Shown here: positions 34,413 through 49,000 of the stretch, piece after piece
Layout of the letters: each line of letters opens with the position of its first letter
How positions within the stretch are numbered: position 1 is the first letter of the stretch
Notes under the pieces: generated by a model
Database searches by the model: none
Told to the model about the DNA's origin: nothing
The model's input: the letters and a program-made list of their open reading frames with translations, nothing else
Source of the DNA: Gordionus sp. m RMFG-2023
Taxonomy: Eukaryota; Nematomorpha; Gordioida; Chordodea; Parachordodidae
DNA length: 64,000 nt
Reading direction: 5' to 3'
NCBI RefSeq assembly: GCF_954871325.1
Contig: NC_088778.1
Location: 6,233,743 to 6,297,742, forward strand
Translations under genes and position numbers: made by a program

Positions 34413-35516
34413 CTAAGATAATTTTTTGACCGCGTTGAATATGACGTTAAATTTTTTATGAAGATTTTTGAAGTTGGCATTGATATCCTTCCAAGCTTGA
34501 TAAACAGAATAAAGAGCATCTGACATCTGATCGTAACTAGCGTCATTTATATATCCATCTTCCACGTCATCCCAATTCACCGATATATTAACGCATTTGG
34601 CCGCTATTGCCGAAAAGTCGAAATTTACCCTGTTACTCTGCATCACTTCAGCCACTTTCCTAATAAAAGATACATCGGCGTTCGCAACAGCAATAGGAAA
34701 TCCATCTTTAATCAAATTTTCTACAGTCGTCAAAAAAAGACTCTTAAACGTTTTGAAGATTAATTTTTCGTCCTTTATAAAGGATTTAACGTCATCAGCA
34801 CCCTCCATCGAAATTGTTTTGTGATAATTCTCTCTAATTTTTAGTAGCAATAGAGATATGCTAGGCTCGGTAAAGAAGAGCTGTTCCGATTCGACGTTTG
34901 CTTCGATAAGGTCGGCAACTTTCGAATCCCAAACTAACATCACGTGAAACCGAACGTTTTCTTGGTCGACACCTGATGATTCTGTCAAACCTATAATCTT
35001 TGTTATGATGGAACGTTTAAAAGACTCTAATATGATATTTATAAAAGAAGATTTCTCCATTTTCCCCTCATTCTCGTATTCCTGGCCTTGCTGAGGTGCC
35101 CCTAAATTTATGAGTTTCGATAATGGGGATGATGTATCAGTTATAAAAAGACCCGTTCTCCTTTCCTTGGCCACCGTAAGTTGATCGACTAAATCTGCCA
35201 ACTCGTAGAACTTGGCCTCGGTGTATAGGCATTGAAAATCGGCCAAATTATTTTGTAAATGATAAGGGTTTAACCATTCGGTTCGAAGATATTCTAATAT
35301 TATCTTAAAGGTGTAGGGATCTCGATCTATGTAAGCCTTACCCGTGATCATCGATTTGTCGATTCCATCTTTCACTTGAGATTTTCGAGGCCATTTAACC
35401 TTAAGTAATTTTTTCTCCCTCAGATCTGCCAACGTAGAATATTGAATCAAAAAGATTTGACCCCCTACGTTAAGAGATACAAGTCTGTTCTCGTGTTTAT
35501 GGGATACTTTTGACAT
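34413..35516 (-). CDS. KCTD-type BTB/POZ (T1) domain protein
   Basis: Single exon, 367 residues. Residues 12-110 form a T1-type BTB domain: VSLNVGGQIF opening strand, AYIDRDPYTFKIILEYLRTE (the KCTD 'fiDRdp..F..iL.flRt' block) and LYTEAKFYELADLVDQL. Such domains pentamerise or tetramerise and often act as cullin-3 adaptors. The remaining 250 residues are unlike the KCTD C-terminal regions I know: they are helical, hydrophobic-rich and end in a KNLHKKFNVIFNAVKKL amphipathic tail. The first Met is used; it directly precedes the domain. No intron is needed. No transmembrane segments are seen, so it is not a channel. AATT-rich flanks hold no other gene nearby. Confidence 0.85.
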   Translation of the reverse strand: MSKVSHKHENRLVSLNVGGQIFLIQYSTLADLREKKLLKVKWPRKSQVKDGIDKSMITGKAYIDRDPYTFKIILEYLRTEWLNPYHLQNNLADFQCLYTEAKFYELADLVDQLTVAKERRTGLFITDTSSPLSKLINLGAPQQGQEYENEGKMEKSSFINIILESFKRSIITKIIGLTESSGVDQENVRFHVMLVWDSKVADLIEANVESEQLFFTEPSISLLLLKIRENYHKTISMEGADDVKSFIKDEKLIFKTFKSLFLTTVENLIKDGFPIAVANADVSFIRKVAEVMQSNRVNFDFSAIAAKCVNISVNWDDVEDGYINDASYDQMSDALYSVYQAWKDINANFKNLHKKFNVIFNAVKKLS

Positions 35517-35519
35517 TAT

Positions 35520-37900
35520 TAATTTTTACCACAATGGGATCACTCTTCTCTCACACATTGGAAAGAGAGAGAAAAATACAATCATTTTGCAAATGATAAA
35601 AAAAAAATAATACTTTACAAATTTTAAGGGTATCTCGAAATTCTTCGTTTATTTATTTTTTTTTCTTAAAAAAAAGCCTGATTTTAGGAAAGAAACTTTT
35701 TTGTAATCAATCAAAATGTTATTGTTGCAAACCAACTGTTTACTTCATCATTATAAATGATTATAAAAAATATATATATATAGAATTTTTATCTTCCATA
35801 TACGCAATATAAAGCAAGTTTGCAAGATAAATTCAGGTAAATCAAATAGGCAAAAAATCATTTAATAAAAAAATTGAATCATTTAGAATAATAAAATATA
35901 TTATTAATGTGTATACGTTAAGTTCAACATACGAAATTTTGAATGTAAAAATGTTATGTATTTTCTAATATCGTTTTAAAATGAGAAGTATTATTGGAAT
36001 AAAATAGTTTAATCAACATCTTTTAAATTCAAAATAGAAACTTGCAGACACTCCCCCCTCCCCTTTCTCATATTTTAAAGGAACATTTATTTTAACGAAC
36101 AGTCTTAAGAAGTCTAAAACCTTATAGCATTATTTCTAAATTAAAACGTATTCTCTTAAAAAAAAATCCAGGGTTTTTAAGTTAGAGGGCAATATTTTGG
36201 TCATAATAAGAACCCTTTTTTTAAAATAAATAAAGAATAAAGTTCTAATCATTGGTGAATAAAAGATGGGTTTAATTTTTATTTTTAATGACACTTTCCA
36301 TATGGTGATTATAATTTATATTAAGTCACTGCTAGGGGCTGAAGAATTTGACAAGTTTGTGTAAGATTTGTTTAACTCTAAAAAGGCTCAGATTTATTGT
36401 CCGTCAAAATTGGCGGCCTAGAGCCAATATTTTTTTATGGAGGGTTATTTTTTATCTTAGGAGACGGCTTTGCTCAAACATCTTTTTGCTTGGAATTTGA
36501 CTAGGTCCCGCATATGGTAAATTTTCATATTAATTTTAATATTTCATACTTTTATTATAAAGGGGAAATCAGCGATATATGGCCATAGCGGGCGAGTAAA
36601 CTATCATTTTAAAATTTCCCTCCGTTTTAGAGCTTTTCTACAGCAAATCTAAAGTAAAATATTTCAAAAAAATTAACATCGATTAGATTGAGACTATGAG
36701 AATACCTAAAATTGGAACTTAAGGAAATCAGAGCAAATGTACATGACAAATTTCATGAATTACAAGTCATTGTTAAATCAAAAGCAGAGCTTTATGAAAT
36801 TAATATTTGTCTGTCTCTACACGCAGCATAAGAGAAACCCATCGTTCTAATATTAATATAGGATCAGCAGAAGAATACTTTAAAGTAAATTTCTCCCTTC
36901 TTAGATACTGCTAATTTAAATGAATAGAAGGTTTCATATTAATCAGGTGTATCCCTAATGAATAGATAAATATTATTATGGCAGAATTTGCGAAGCCATT
37001 TCAAATCTTGATAGATAAAAATTAAATATTTGCCAGATTTTTATTGTGAGGATGTTAATCCTATGATACATTACTATCTGAGTGCCAACTATGGTTAAAA
37101 GGTTAACTATGGTAAAGTAAAAAATTTCTATAAATGTTTATAAAAAGCATAAATTATTTTTTTTAAATTTAAATTATATAATTTAAGAAAATAAATAGTT
37201 CTTAATAAATTTAGAAACTTGCAGACCGGGATACTGGTTGTGCCCTGTCACTCTGTTTAAAAATAATTAATGATTTTTTTTGGAATACTCTTATTATATA
37301 TTTATATTGACGTATTCCTGTTCAATCTAACCAGATTCTTATCAGGTGGACTCAGATGGAACTAGAGTCTTTCATAAGATTTTGATTTCCATTTTTTTTC
37401 CTGAAGATTAGAGTCCGATACGATAAAATAAATTAGGAAATTTAAGTATTAGGAAATGCTAAATAGTTATTTTCAGCCTCCTACCCAGAAAATAAAGTTA
37501 TGCGAATTGTTCTTCGGAATAGATGAGGATAGATAAATGGATTTTCATTTTGATATTAAATTTTTACAATAATACGGAGATATTTTTGTGACAAGAAAAC
37601 ATTGTGTTTTTTTTTAAAAAAAAAGGTCTTCAAAATTATCCTTTATGACTCTAGCACCAATATTTCCCGACATGTATATCTTTTAATCAGGTTGAACGCT
37701 TTAAAAATTAGAAGGATAATTTAAAGTTAGTAAAAGTCTTATTTGATTTATAGTTCTAAGAAGAAATTTTTAGATATAATTATGGTTCCTTTTTTGGGAA
37801 CACAATTATGAAATTGTGTTTTTAATCTTATAGTGTGTAAATATTATGATAAAGATTTTCAGGGTTGTTAAAATATACTTTTTAAATGGATCTGGGCAAA
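35520..37900. other. gene-free stretch with weak coding-like blocks
   Basis: Mostly AT-rich. Around 36700-36830 one frame reads as a Lys/Glu-rich helix (KLELKEIRANVHDKFHELQ), without convincing splice sites or neighbours. No repeat boundaries were recognised. Confidence 0.35.
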
Positions 37901-37904
37901 GATA

Positions 37905-38370
37905 GACCTTTCAAAAACATTCTAGATACATATACAATTTACAAATGTATCTGTAGATAGATACAAATTTCTATCATACTTATATATAGGGTTCGTCGTT
38001 TTTCTCGAATAAAAACTCTTATTATGACAACACAAAATTGTTAACAAGATAATAATAAAAAAAATGTCAATACCTCTATATCATTCATTCGAACAAATTC
38101 TCCTTTAAAACAAGCATTCATTCAAAAAAATCTTTATATTATACTTATAATTTATTCAATAAAGGTCAGGGTACAAAATTATTTTAAAAAAATTCTAAAT
38201 AATTTCCCTAAAATAATTTTGTACTCAATGCTATTTACTAGATGGCTAAGCAAGGATTTATATATTCCTTTATAAGTGCGATCAAATTGAGCGTTTGCAT
38301 TTGTGTACGTCTTTTTAACGTACATGATAAATATATCCTTCACAATCTTAAACTGATATCCATAGATTTA
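37905..38370 (+). repeat. dispersed repeat, inverted partner at 61735-62215
   Basis: About 430 bp align with the reverse complement of 61735-62215. Shared words include TATATAGGGTT..CG.CGTTTTTCTCG, AAAACTCTTATTATGA, AAATTCTCCTTTAAA and AAGGATTTATATATT. One end holds several TAGATACA/GTATCTG units. No reading frame is conserved and no clear target duplication was seen. Confidence 0.75.
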
Positions 38371-40091
38371 AATGTGGAAAAAAAATAATATTTAATGAAT
38401 ATAAATATTTTTTTTATATATATTTATAAGCTTAAATATTTTATATATAAGTTTTACTATTTTATATATAAAGTTTTAATATTTTATATATTTTAATAAT
38501 TTTATATATAAGTTTTAATATTTTTTTACTTATATATTTTTTATAATATTAGTCTTAATATTTTTGGTATCTCATTGAAACTCAGGGAAATATTTTTTTT
38601 AAATATTTTTTTTATTTAAAAATAATAAATATGTGATCATGTGGATATGGGTAGAAATTTTTTGATGTAATAATAATTCAAAGTTTCATTACTCAAAAGA
38701 TTTAAGAATTCCATATTCTTTTCTTGTAAAAATTTTCACAATTCTTTAATTAATAAGATTGGAAAAGGTGTGTATTATATTAGGACTATAATTTTTTTTG
38801 TAAAAATTTTCACAATTATTTAACATTAAATTATTTCAAAATTTTAAAAAGGCGTATGCTATATTGGATGCTACTAAGTTGGACATTAAATCAAATACTA
38901 GATAATTAAGCAATTTATTTGAATAAACATAATATATAAACTGATAATATATAGATATATATTATAAAACATAAATAGTTCTATATAAATTTATATCATT
39001 TAAATATTTAATTAATTTACTAAATTTGAAATATTTTAATATTGCGAAAATAAGAATATTCACATATATATATAGAGGGGAAGATTTTTTTTCAGTTCTG
39101 TGGATGCTCGCCTTAAGATCCCGTCTATAAAGTTTCTGCTGTGATTGATCGAGTAATAATCATACATTTTCATTAATATTGTGATAACTCGAAAAAATAT
39201 TAAATTTTAAAATTTGTGTGATCGCATATTTATTATTTTTTTAGTAAAAAAAAATTATTTTTTATTTTAAAAAAAATATTAATATTAAAAATTTTCCCGA
39301 GTTTCAGTGAGTTACCATATTTTTTTAATATATAAATATTCAAATTACATGCTCATATGAAATAAAAATTTTGCATTAAAATATTTATATTTTTAATATA
39401 AAAAAGTGTTAAATAAAAGTATTTCAAAATGTATCTTAAAAATTATCTAAAATAGATAAATAAAAATAGCTTTTAAAGAAATAATATCAATAAATATAAC
39501 AAAGGTTATGTGATTAGTTTGGATAATATGGGTGAATATAGGAAAAAATTGTCAAAAAAGATTAGTCTATACAAAGACACTTTAGCATAGTTTAAATTTA
39601 TATATAAATATATAAATTATCAGTCTCTATATAAGAGAATCAAAGTTGGGGGTAACATGTCTAAAGTTTTCTCATACCCAAAAAGTATTTTACTCTGCAC
39701 TTTCTTGGGCGCTTTCTCTTTATATCCATCAATGTTATATGAAAGCAAATAGCTCCTATTCCCCCCTTATGTTCATGTAGATAATGATCATTGTTATCTA
39801 CATTCAGCCATTGTATACTTTTATAATTGATATATTTGAATATATTTTTGCAACTTAAAATAATCTTTTTATACAAAATAATCTTAACTTAAGGTGTTTG
39901 TTTGAATAAGGTCACAATATAAGGTTATTATGAGAATTAGTTTTATTGTAAAATGCATAAATATTGGCTTATAAGAATTGAGTAATTTGAATATACGAAG
40001 TTAAATTTATTATAATGCCCATACTTTTAATTATTATCAGCAGGTATGGTATGGATCTAACCATTCACTCATTATTTTAAAAATCTCGTGA
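38371..40091. other. gene-free AT-rich stretch upstream of the TAF1A-like gene
   Basis: Long runs of T/A with tandem TTTTATATATAAG words (38440-38540). 39655-39760 is open in one plus frame (a 32-codon peptide from ATG 39658) and in a minus frame (39661-39876). Neither has family signatures. Confidence 0.4.
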
Positions 40092-43000
40092 ATGGAAATA
40101 TTTGATTATTTAAATCAAATATGCAAAAGTTATTATTAATTGTAAACTATTAAGTTGATTTATTATAAATTTAGATTATTTGCCCACCAAATATCCTGCA
40201 AATCCAATCTATAAGTTTTCCTACAAATTTATAAGAAATGCCTTGTATGATTCATTAATGAAATATGAATGGGAATTAGCTGCTAAACTACTTAAAGAGT
40301 TATCAGTAACTCCAACTAAAGATAATCAGGAAGCAATATGGAAAGTATAAATTTTTGATGTGAAAATTATATTTATCTATTTTAGGCAGGATTTTATTTG
40401 TTAATTAATGATCCGAATTCAAATGCCAACTTAATTGAAGAATTTTCAGAGTATTTTTTTATATTTTAATTACTGTTAGTTTTTATTATTATGTAAGTAT
40501 CACACACATTAGAAATTAGCAAAATTATCTATACACTTATAAATCAACAGTTTATTAGATATTGAATAAACATATTTATGCTCAATTCCTTATAATTAGT
40601 GTTATTAAAAATATCGATTTGATTTCAGGCTAATTAAAAAATTATCTAATTAACATAATCAAAATAATATATATGTAACTTACTTCTAGGAGCCAGGAGG
40701 GTTTGAACATCTATTTTCCAAATCTCGAGGCTTTTATACTAAAATTTATGCCATTTTTAAAAATTGATCAAGGCATTACACTACTTATAATTAATTGCCA
40801 GTATAAATTTTGAATAAAAGAAATATTGAAAATATTAATTGTGACCTAAGACTTTATATTATTTTAGATGATGAATGTGAAAGATTAAATCTAATTTTTT
40901 CTATTATTTATACAATATACAACTACAATGTTAGCACATGCCTGAATTTTAGTGAAATTCTCAAAACAGAAGTAATTTTGCAACAGATTCTTTACCACAT
41001 TAAACATAAAAATTATGATAAAGTGACTCAAATAGCAGAAGTAATGTTTTATCATAATAATTGTTTTAAATTCTTAAATCAAAATAATCATAACTTTTTT
41101 AAGAAGCATTTCTTAATTATCCATAATTTTACACAACTGTTACCTCTTTTAAACAAGTTAATTTTATATATTTCTTCAAATAATCCTGAAATATTTTACT
41201 TTTTTAAATTAAAAAAAACCCACAGAAATTAGACAAACCAAAAAGGGGAGCTAAGAAACGTTTAGAAAGCCAATTCAAATCTTCTCAAATATTGAATCAC
41301 AATAGGATAGAGTACAATAAATTGCTCATAGTTTTGATTAATCAATACAAAGTTCTAGCCGAGTTGGCGCTCTACATCCAAGTCCACAATAAAAACCATA
41401 TCAAATTACATTCGCTTTTAAAAGTTGACGATGATTCGGAATTTTTATTTGAAGAAAAAATGGAAATGGAAGAAATTCTATTGGATTCTTCTAATGATCA
41501 CGTGATTACAAATGCAGCAAAGGAAGTCGATACCCGTTATAATAATGACACAATGCATAGCTTAACTTCCATACTGGACAAATGGGTCACTGGTGATCAA
41601 GAAAAAGGTTTTTTTTATTGACAATTGGCAAAAATATTATTGATTCTACGAGTTAACTGTTGCATAATATAATTTAATATCATAATATACAAAGTTAATT
41701 GAAGCTTTAAACTATGACTATTTACATATACAAAAACATTCACTAAATAATATATTATTTTATTTCTACATACGAAGCCTCAAACCATCAATTGATTTAC
41801 TAGATATATATATATATATTTAATGTTTTTGACTTTCTATGCACGCAATAATTTTACTTGTTAATAAAAATTACTTTTTTAACGACTTGATATATATATA
41901 TTTGCGTTTTATTTAAACACTAATAAAAGAATAAATTTAATCGCATTTTTATTATTATTTGGAGATATCGTTATTATTTATTCTAAAGCAAACGAAACCA
42001 GACTTCCATATTCTTATCCTATTACTTATTCGTTTTAGCACAACCAGACTTACATATTCTTATTCTTAGCGCGATTATTCTTTATTTGTCTCATGGTGAA
42101 GGATAGGGGCATAATAAAATAAAAGTCTTACTCAAAACCCTTGACCTAAAATTTATTGCCGAAAACATAACTGATGAACCCACTAAGAAATATAAACTTT
42201 TCGAGACAATAAATAAAGATTTGGCGGTGAGTATAATGGATTCGATTGATAATTTATCATATGAGCAAATTAAGGATTTAATACAAAAAAAAAGTTGAAA
42301 AGAACAAAATTACGCGTATAATAGAAGTTTTTAGTGCTTAACCAGATAGATTAGAATCATCCAGAAAATATCTGGATAGGCTGAAGACGTGCGGATCTGG
42401 CCTTAATTCAGAATTGATAGCGGTTCAATTCATTATTAATTGTCACAATGAGAGATTAAAAACAAGATTGATAGAAGAAAACACGACAGACTTGATTATC
42501 ATTGAGGAGATTGTTGTCAAATGTCAATCATTGGAGATTAATAATAAAAAGTCCTTCATTGAAAAAGATACATGGAGAAAAGATGACAGATATGGTGCAT
42601 AATGCTATACGACATGGAATGAAAACAAGCATAATGGTAGGACCTACAAACACCTTATAATTTAAGGCCAAGAAATAAAATTAATTTTATTAATGATATT
42701 ATGATTGACCTTCAAATTAATAATTATGATTTTTCTTTGATGATAGATACTGGTTCTCTGGTGTCATCCTTGCCCATGAAAGAGTTTGAAAAGCTTGCGA
42801 AGGATGAAGATATGGAGTTGAAAAGTTGTTCAAAGATATTATTCTCGTATGAAGGGTCGCCTATCACAGTCATTGGTAAAGTTATTAATTGTAAGGTCAA
42901 ATTTCTAAATACAATTAAATATTTAGATTTTTATGTTTTGGAAGGGGAGGGACCACCTTTATGTGGTCTATATTTTGATTTGATTAGATTCAATTTTGAT

Positions 43001-46000
43001 TTTAATACTAAAGAGTTAGGAGATAGGGTAAATTTTGTAACTTTTAACAATCCTTGTAAAAATAATAACAGATTTGATAGAGGGAATTTGGTTATTCAGT
43101 CAATGTTTATTAAAAAAAATTGTTATGATTTTAATTATGATATTAATAATTTAGTTAAAAGGTTTGATTGTGTTTTTAATAATAAAATAGGCAAAGTAAA
43201 ACATTTATAAATATTTTGTTAAAAGATGATTTTAAACCAAGATTTTTGAAGGCCAGGAGTGTACCGTTTGAATTAGAAGAAGAGTTAGGTAACATTCTAG
43301 AACAATGGTGTCAACAGGGCATAATAACCCATGTTATATTTTCCCAATGGGCGACAACTTTAGTTTTGGTTAAAAAGAAGGATAATGCTTTGAGAGTTTG
43401 TGCTGACTTTAGGGTCACTGTTAATCCACAGTTAGAAAGGTTTGAATATCCGCTGCCAAGGATAAGTGACATTATTACTAAGGTCGGAAAAGGCAGATTA
43501 TTCTCAAAAATAGACTTTTCCTCGGCTTATTTGCAAATATTTATTTCTAAAGAAACTTCCAAATTTTTAACCGTTTCAACCCATAAAGGTCTTTTTCAAT
43601 TTAATAGATTACCTTTTGGACTTACAGTGTCGACTGCTTATTTCCAAAAGACCATGGATGAAATTTTTGCTGACATTAACGGGGTTATGTATTAAGATGA
43701 TTTATTAATTTTTGGTAAGGATAAGGAAGATTATTTTAATAAATTGAAAAAGGTATTTCAAAGAATGATGGATTTTGGTTTGATTGGAAATATTAAAAAA
43801 AGTGAATTTTACAAAGAGATTATTAAGTATTTAGGTTATTTGATAAGTGACAAAGGTATACAGCCAATTAAAGAAAAGATTGATCCGATAAGTACCATGA
43901 CTGAACCTAAGAGTAAGGAATAATTGCATTCGTGGTTGGGTCTGATGAATTATTATTCAAGGTTCATAGAAGGTATTTCTAAATTGGCATCTAATTTATA
44001 TGAATTGCTTAAAAAGGGCAAAAATTTTTATTGGGGAATTAATGAAAAAACTAGTTTTGATGAGATTAGAGAAAGATTGAGCAATGCACCAATTCTTGAA
44101 CATTATGACAGAAGTAAAAATTTATATTTCTACTGATGCTTCTAATAAAGGTATGGGTGCTGTTTTATTTCATGTTGAAGAGGATGGTCTTGAAAGGCCG
44201 ATTGAGTTTATGTCAGAAGCATGGACGGGTGCTGAGAAAAGATATTCGATTATTGAGAAAGAAGGATTGTCGGTTGTTGTGGCTGTTAAGAAATGGAGGA
44301 AATATGTAGTAGGGAGGAATTTTAAAATTTTTACGGATCATAAACCTCTAGTTAATTTGTTTGGAACAGATCCGGTTAAACTTTACAATATGTCGCCAAG
44401 GCTACAGAAATGGGCTTTTTGTTTAGCCGAGTTTTGATTTTGACATTAATTATAGGAGGGGTAAAGATCAATTTATTGCTGATGGGTTATCTAGGTTAAT
44501 AAAGGAAGATGTTATTTGTTTTTTTAATATTGGTATTGATTTAAATGACCAGAGAATTTTGAATAATTTAGATATGATAAGAAGAGAGACTGTGGTCGAT
44601 TTAGAACTTATCAAAGTTAAACAATTTATTTTGAATGAAGCGGGAGATTTCACACAGATTAAAGTATATATGGAGTTAGGTAAGTTGTTGATTATTAAAA
44701 ATGATTGTATTTTTAAGGCAGAGCAGATTGTTATCCCCCAATCGCTAAGAAAAGAGATTCTAAATGTTCTTTATGAGGGACATATAGGTTTGTCTAGGAT
44801 GATTGATATTTATGGAAAGATATTTTTGGTGGCCCGGGGTTAAAAGAGACATCAAGGAAATGGTTTTTAGGTGTAATATGTGTATGGTAAATGCTCCAAA
44901 ATTACCAAGGGTTAAATCATTGGGTAGATCCGAGCAGACCCTGGTATCGTATTTTTATTGATTTTTTTGAACCCATTAAGAATTATTATGGATTAGTAAT
45001 AATTGATGGGTACTCTCCTGGCCTTCAAAAATCTTGGTTTAAAATCATCTTTTAACAAAATATTTATTTTTAAATGTTTTACTTTGCCTATTTTATTATT
45101 AAAAACACAATCAAACCTTTTAACTAAATTATTAATATCATAATTAAAATCATAACAATTTTTTTTAATAAACATTGACTGAATAACCAAATTCCCTCTA
45201 TCAATTTTGTCATTATTTTTACAAGGATTGTTAAAAGTTACAAAATTTACCCTATCTCCTAACTCTTTAGTATTAAAATCAAAATTGAATCTAATCAAAT
45301 CAAATTCTTTGATCTCTCCCCTTCCAAAACATAAAAATCTAAATATATAATCGTATTTAGAAATTTGACCTTACAATTAATAATTTTACCAATGACTGAG
45401 ATAGGCGACCCTTCATACGAGAATAATTTCTTCGAACAACTTTTCAACTCCACATCTTCATCCTTCGCAAGCTTTTCAAACTCTTTCATAGGCAAGGATG
45501 ACACCGGAGAACCAGTATATCATCAACACTTGAGCCGAGTCTATAAAAATGCAGGCTTTCTTATGAATTTACATTAATCATATAACTTATTTTTTAAAGA
45601 TCCTTTCCATATTTTTTTTTAAATTTAGTTTGTCTAAAAAAACGATATTAAATTTATCTCGCTAGTGACATATGAGGGAGAAGTAAAATTTTTAAAATCG
45701 AAATAAGTTTTCGATTTTTCGCACCAAAGTACTAAAAAAAAATACTATGTAACTCACCATTCAAATTATAAAGAAAAAGCCTTATTTTTCTCGAGGCTAT
45801 TTTGCAGAACCCGCCAATCAAAAATTTTTTTTATTTAAATGGCTTTAGATTTGTTTTTGGTCTAATTATTTTAAATATATTTTTTGCATTTTGATTCTAT
45901 CAAGATGTGTCCATAATATCAAAAAATTTGATTCGCAAACTTTATAAACATTTTTTAATATAAAAATAAAAACATCCCAAAAATCTATAATTCATTGAAA

Positions 46001-49000
46001 TTTTAAAATTTCTGAAAGTTTTAGAATTTTTCGAATTTTTAAAAAAAAAAAATATTATTATTATTTAATAAAAATAAATAGTAAATTAATTTCAATTACA
46101 AACTTTCACGAATATTTTTGATTTACTAGCAAAAATTAAGAAAAATAGCATTTTATTTTTTTATGAATTAATGAAACCTTGAAGATTCATAAATAAAATT
46201 TAGAAAATTAAAATTGATTCATCGATCAATACCCGGATAGTTTTCCTGAACCCTAACCAAATCTGAACCCTCTTTTTTAGAGGATTGAAATTTTATTTTG
46301 AATCGTTAGAATTATGTATATTTGGAAAATGTAAATTCAAGATTTTTCTGCCAAATCATATCGGACTGTCTATTTAATTTTTAACTTCATTGACAATCAT
46401 TGTAATTGGAAAAAAAAAATGTTAATGAACATCTTCAAAGCAAAGAGAAAAAAATTAATTCAGAATTGGAAATATATTTATTTGCACCCCTAATTTAAAG
46501 CGGGGAAAAAATGGCATCAAAATAATTTTAGTTTCGATATTTATTTTTTTCTAAAAAAAAAAATTATACTATAGTGTAGCTAGCTAATTCTTAGTAATTC
46601 GATTAGAACTTTCTTTACAATACTTAAAATTAAATTTAATTATTTGAAAAACTGAGATGATGGCGGGCGATGGGCAGGCGAATATTAAATATTTTCCCGG
46701 CGAAATGTGCGGAGTATTAAAAATCATTTTTATCATATTTGATTCATAATATTGTATATTTTATAAGGTACATGGAAATAAATAAAGACCCAACCCAGCC
46801 ATTAAAATAATTTTTAAACATTGCGCGGACTGGGCGGGTTAAAAATTGTAGATAAAGGGGGGGGCGGGTAAATTGATAAATCATGGATGAGGGGTGGGTG
46901 GGCTTGTTGGCTAAAACCCGCCAATTGCAGATGATTTACTATTTCTTTGTTAATTTTTTTATTTAGCATTGATATATTAAGTCACTGAATTTTAGTTTCA
47001 AAAAAAAAACTTAGCCTCGTTTGTTTAGAAAAAAATCTCTCATTTTATAACGAATTTTACAATAATTTAATAACATTTTTTTGCTTTTCTGGTAGCTCTT
47101 TATTTTTTTTTACTACTGATTGATCAATTTTTCTATTGGTTTTTCACATAACCTTACTCAGTTATATCTATATATTCTTTGATTTTATATTTGAAAAATG
47201 GAAACTTTTTTTAAAAATATTTTACATAATTTGTTATAACAATTGTCGAAATATTCTGAGATATTTGTTAGGATGATAAAAAATCAAATTTATATCTAAA
47301 ATTATATCTTGCAATTTTATAATATACTTCAGGAGACTCGAAACCGGTCCCATCCCTTTTTAAAGACGAAGAGGTACCAGCTCTAGACCCTTTAGAATTG
47401 AGTCAAGAGATTTCCGGAACTTTCCTAGCTCTCACTAAGCGTTCCAAGGTTATCAAGGACTATTTAACGCCATCTAGCCCCTCCCAAATTATCCCCCCAA
47501 AATTATCTCCTACTACCTTAAGCAAAATGGAGAATAACCCGCCACACAATTACGCTAATCGAGATTTGGACAAGATACTCAAAAATTTCGACAATTGTTT
47601 CGATTCGACTTTTAATTTAACGGTTTCCATCGTGATGAAAGGGGAAAGTTATACCTACTTGGCCTGGGAAACATTTATAGACGCTTATTTAGGGGTTCCC
47701 AAATTTAACTTTTATCTTTAATGTTTAGTTGTTATTGAAAAAAAATTGTATATTAATATTTATCATAATTACTTCAAAAAAATTGTTTAATTCGACATTT
47801 AATCCAATTTTTTTTTACAGCTATTGTTATACAATCGTGACTACGTTAAATCCGAAGGGGTGTTAAATAAAATGATCGAAATTTATCCTGACATGTGGAC
47901 CTACAGACTGATGGCTTTCAATTTTTACCAACAATATGGCGAATTTCTCAGCTCAGATAACGGTCGGAATTTCAACGTATTGGAAATGTCTCATTTGAAA
48001 GTAATTTATTAGTTTTGTTAGCATTTATTTTGAAATTTAAATGTGATTATTATCATATATATTTGAATCAGTTTTTTTTATAAAACATTTTTAATGATAA
48101 GTCCACATATTTTGATATATGAAAATTATTGAGCCTTAATTATCACTTGGTAAATTTTGGTTGAGTTTACTCCTTCCTGATATGTTAATTCGAAAAGAAA
48201 AAACTTCCCAAAATTTAAATTGTTTAGGCTATATTCAAAATCCTTTTTTTTAAATTTCGAATGTTTTAATTAAAATCTTATATTAAATTTTTTGATATTT
48301 TAAATACAGTTTTATAAAAAAAGGTTACAATTTTCCTCAAAAATAATTATTAATAATTAAGATTGTATGTTGAATATTACCAAAAAAAAATTACAAAATA
48401 TCTATTTAAGCAATTCATAATTTATTTTATATCAGAGACATGCAGACCTGTGTGTCCACATTGGGCCGTATTTTAATTTTTTTTAAATATGCCCATGCCG
48501 GACCATGCAATTGTTACCTCTGTTCTGCTTTATATAATATCCGATTTGACATATTCATAGTTTCTCAAAAATATATTTCTTTTTTAATTAAAAAAAACAT
48601 CATATTTAGGTGCTTTGTTCTAAGGATCCTACAAATCCCTTAATTTTTACTTATTGTGACAAGTTACTATCATCACAAGGTTTTAAAAGTTATAAAATTC
48701 TTACATTTATATATATATGTGTGTGTGTCGTTTAGAAGGCTTTAACCAAATTTTAAAAAAGCGAGCATTTTTTTATCCTTAAATTTTTTCGAAGCTCCTA
48801 TTTAGGTGCCCTACCCATACCGTGAACCTTCAGATTTTTTTGCCGCAAGTTATTAAACTACTCTTAGCTTATATTAATTGCTTATGAACAGATTTTGAAA
48901 GTGATCAAATATAAACAATTAATCTATAATTTGATGAAAAGGGATGAAATTTAAAGAAATACATAACATATTTTCAATACATGTTGGTTTGTTATTAAAC

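Noticed and set aside
48880-48960. Candidate for the missing TAF1A exon ([14 protein letters not shown] after AACAG)
   Set aside because: The residues and acceptor are attractive, but no in-phase GT donor occurs before the stop.
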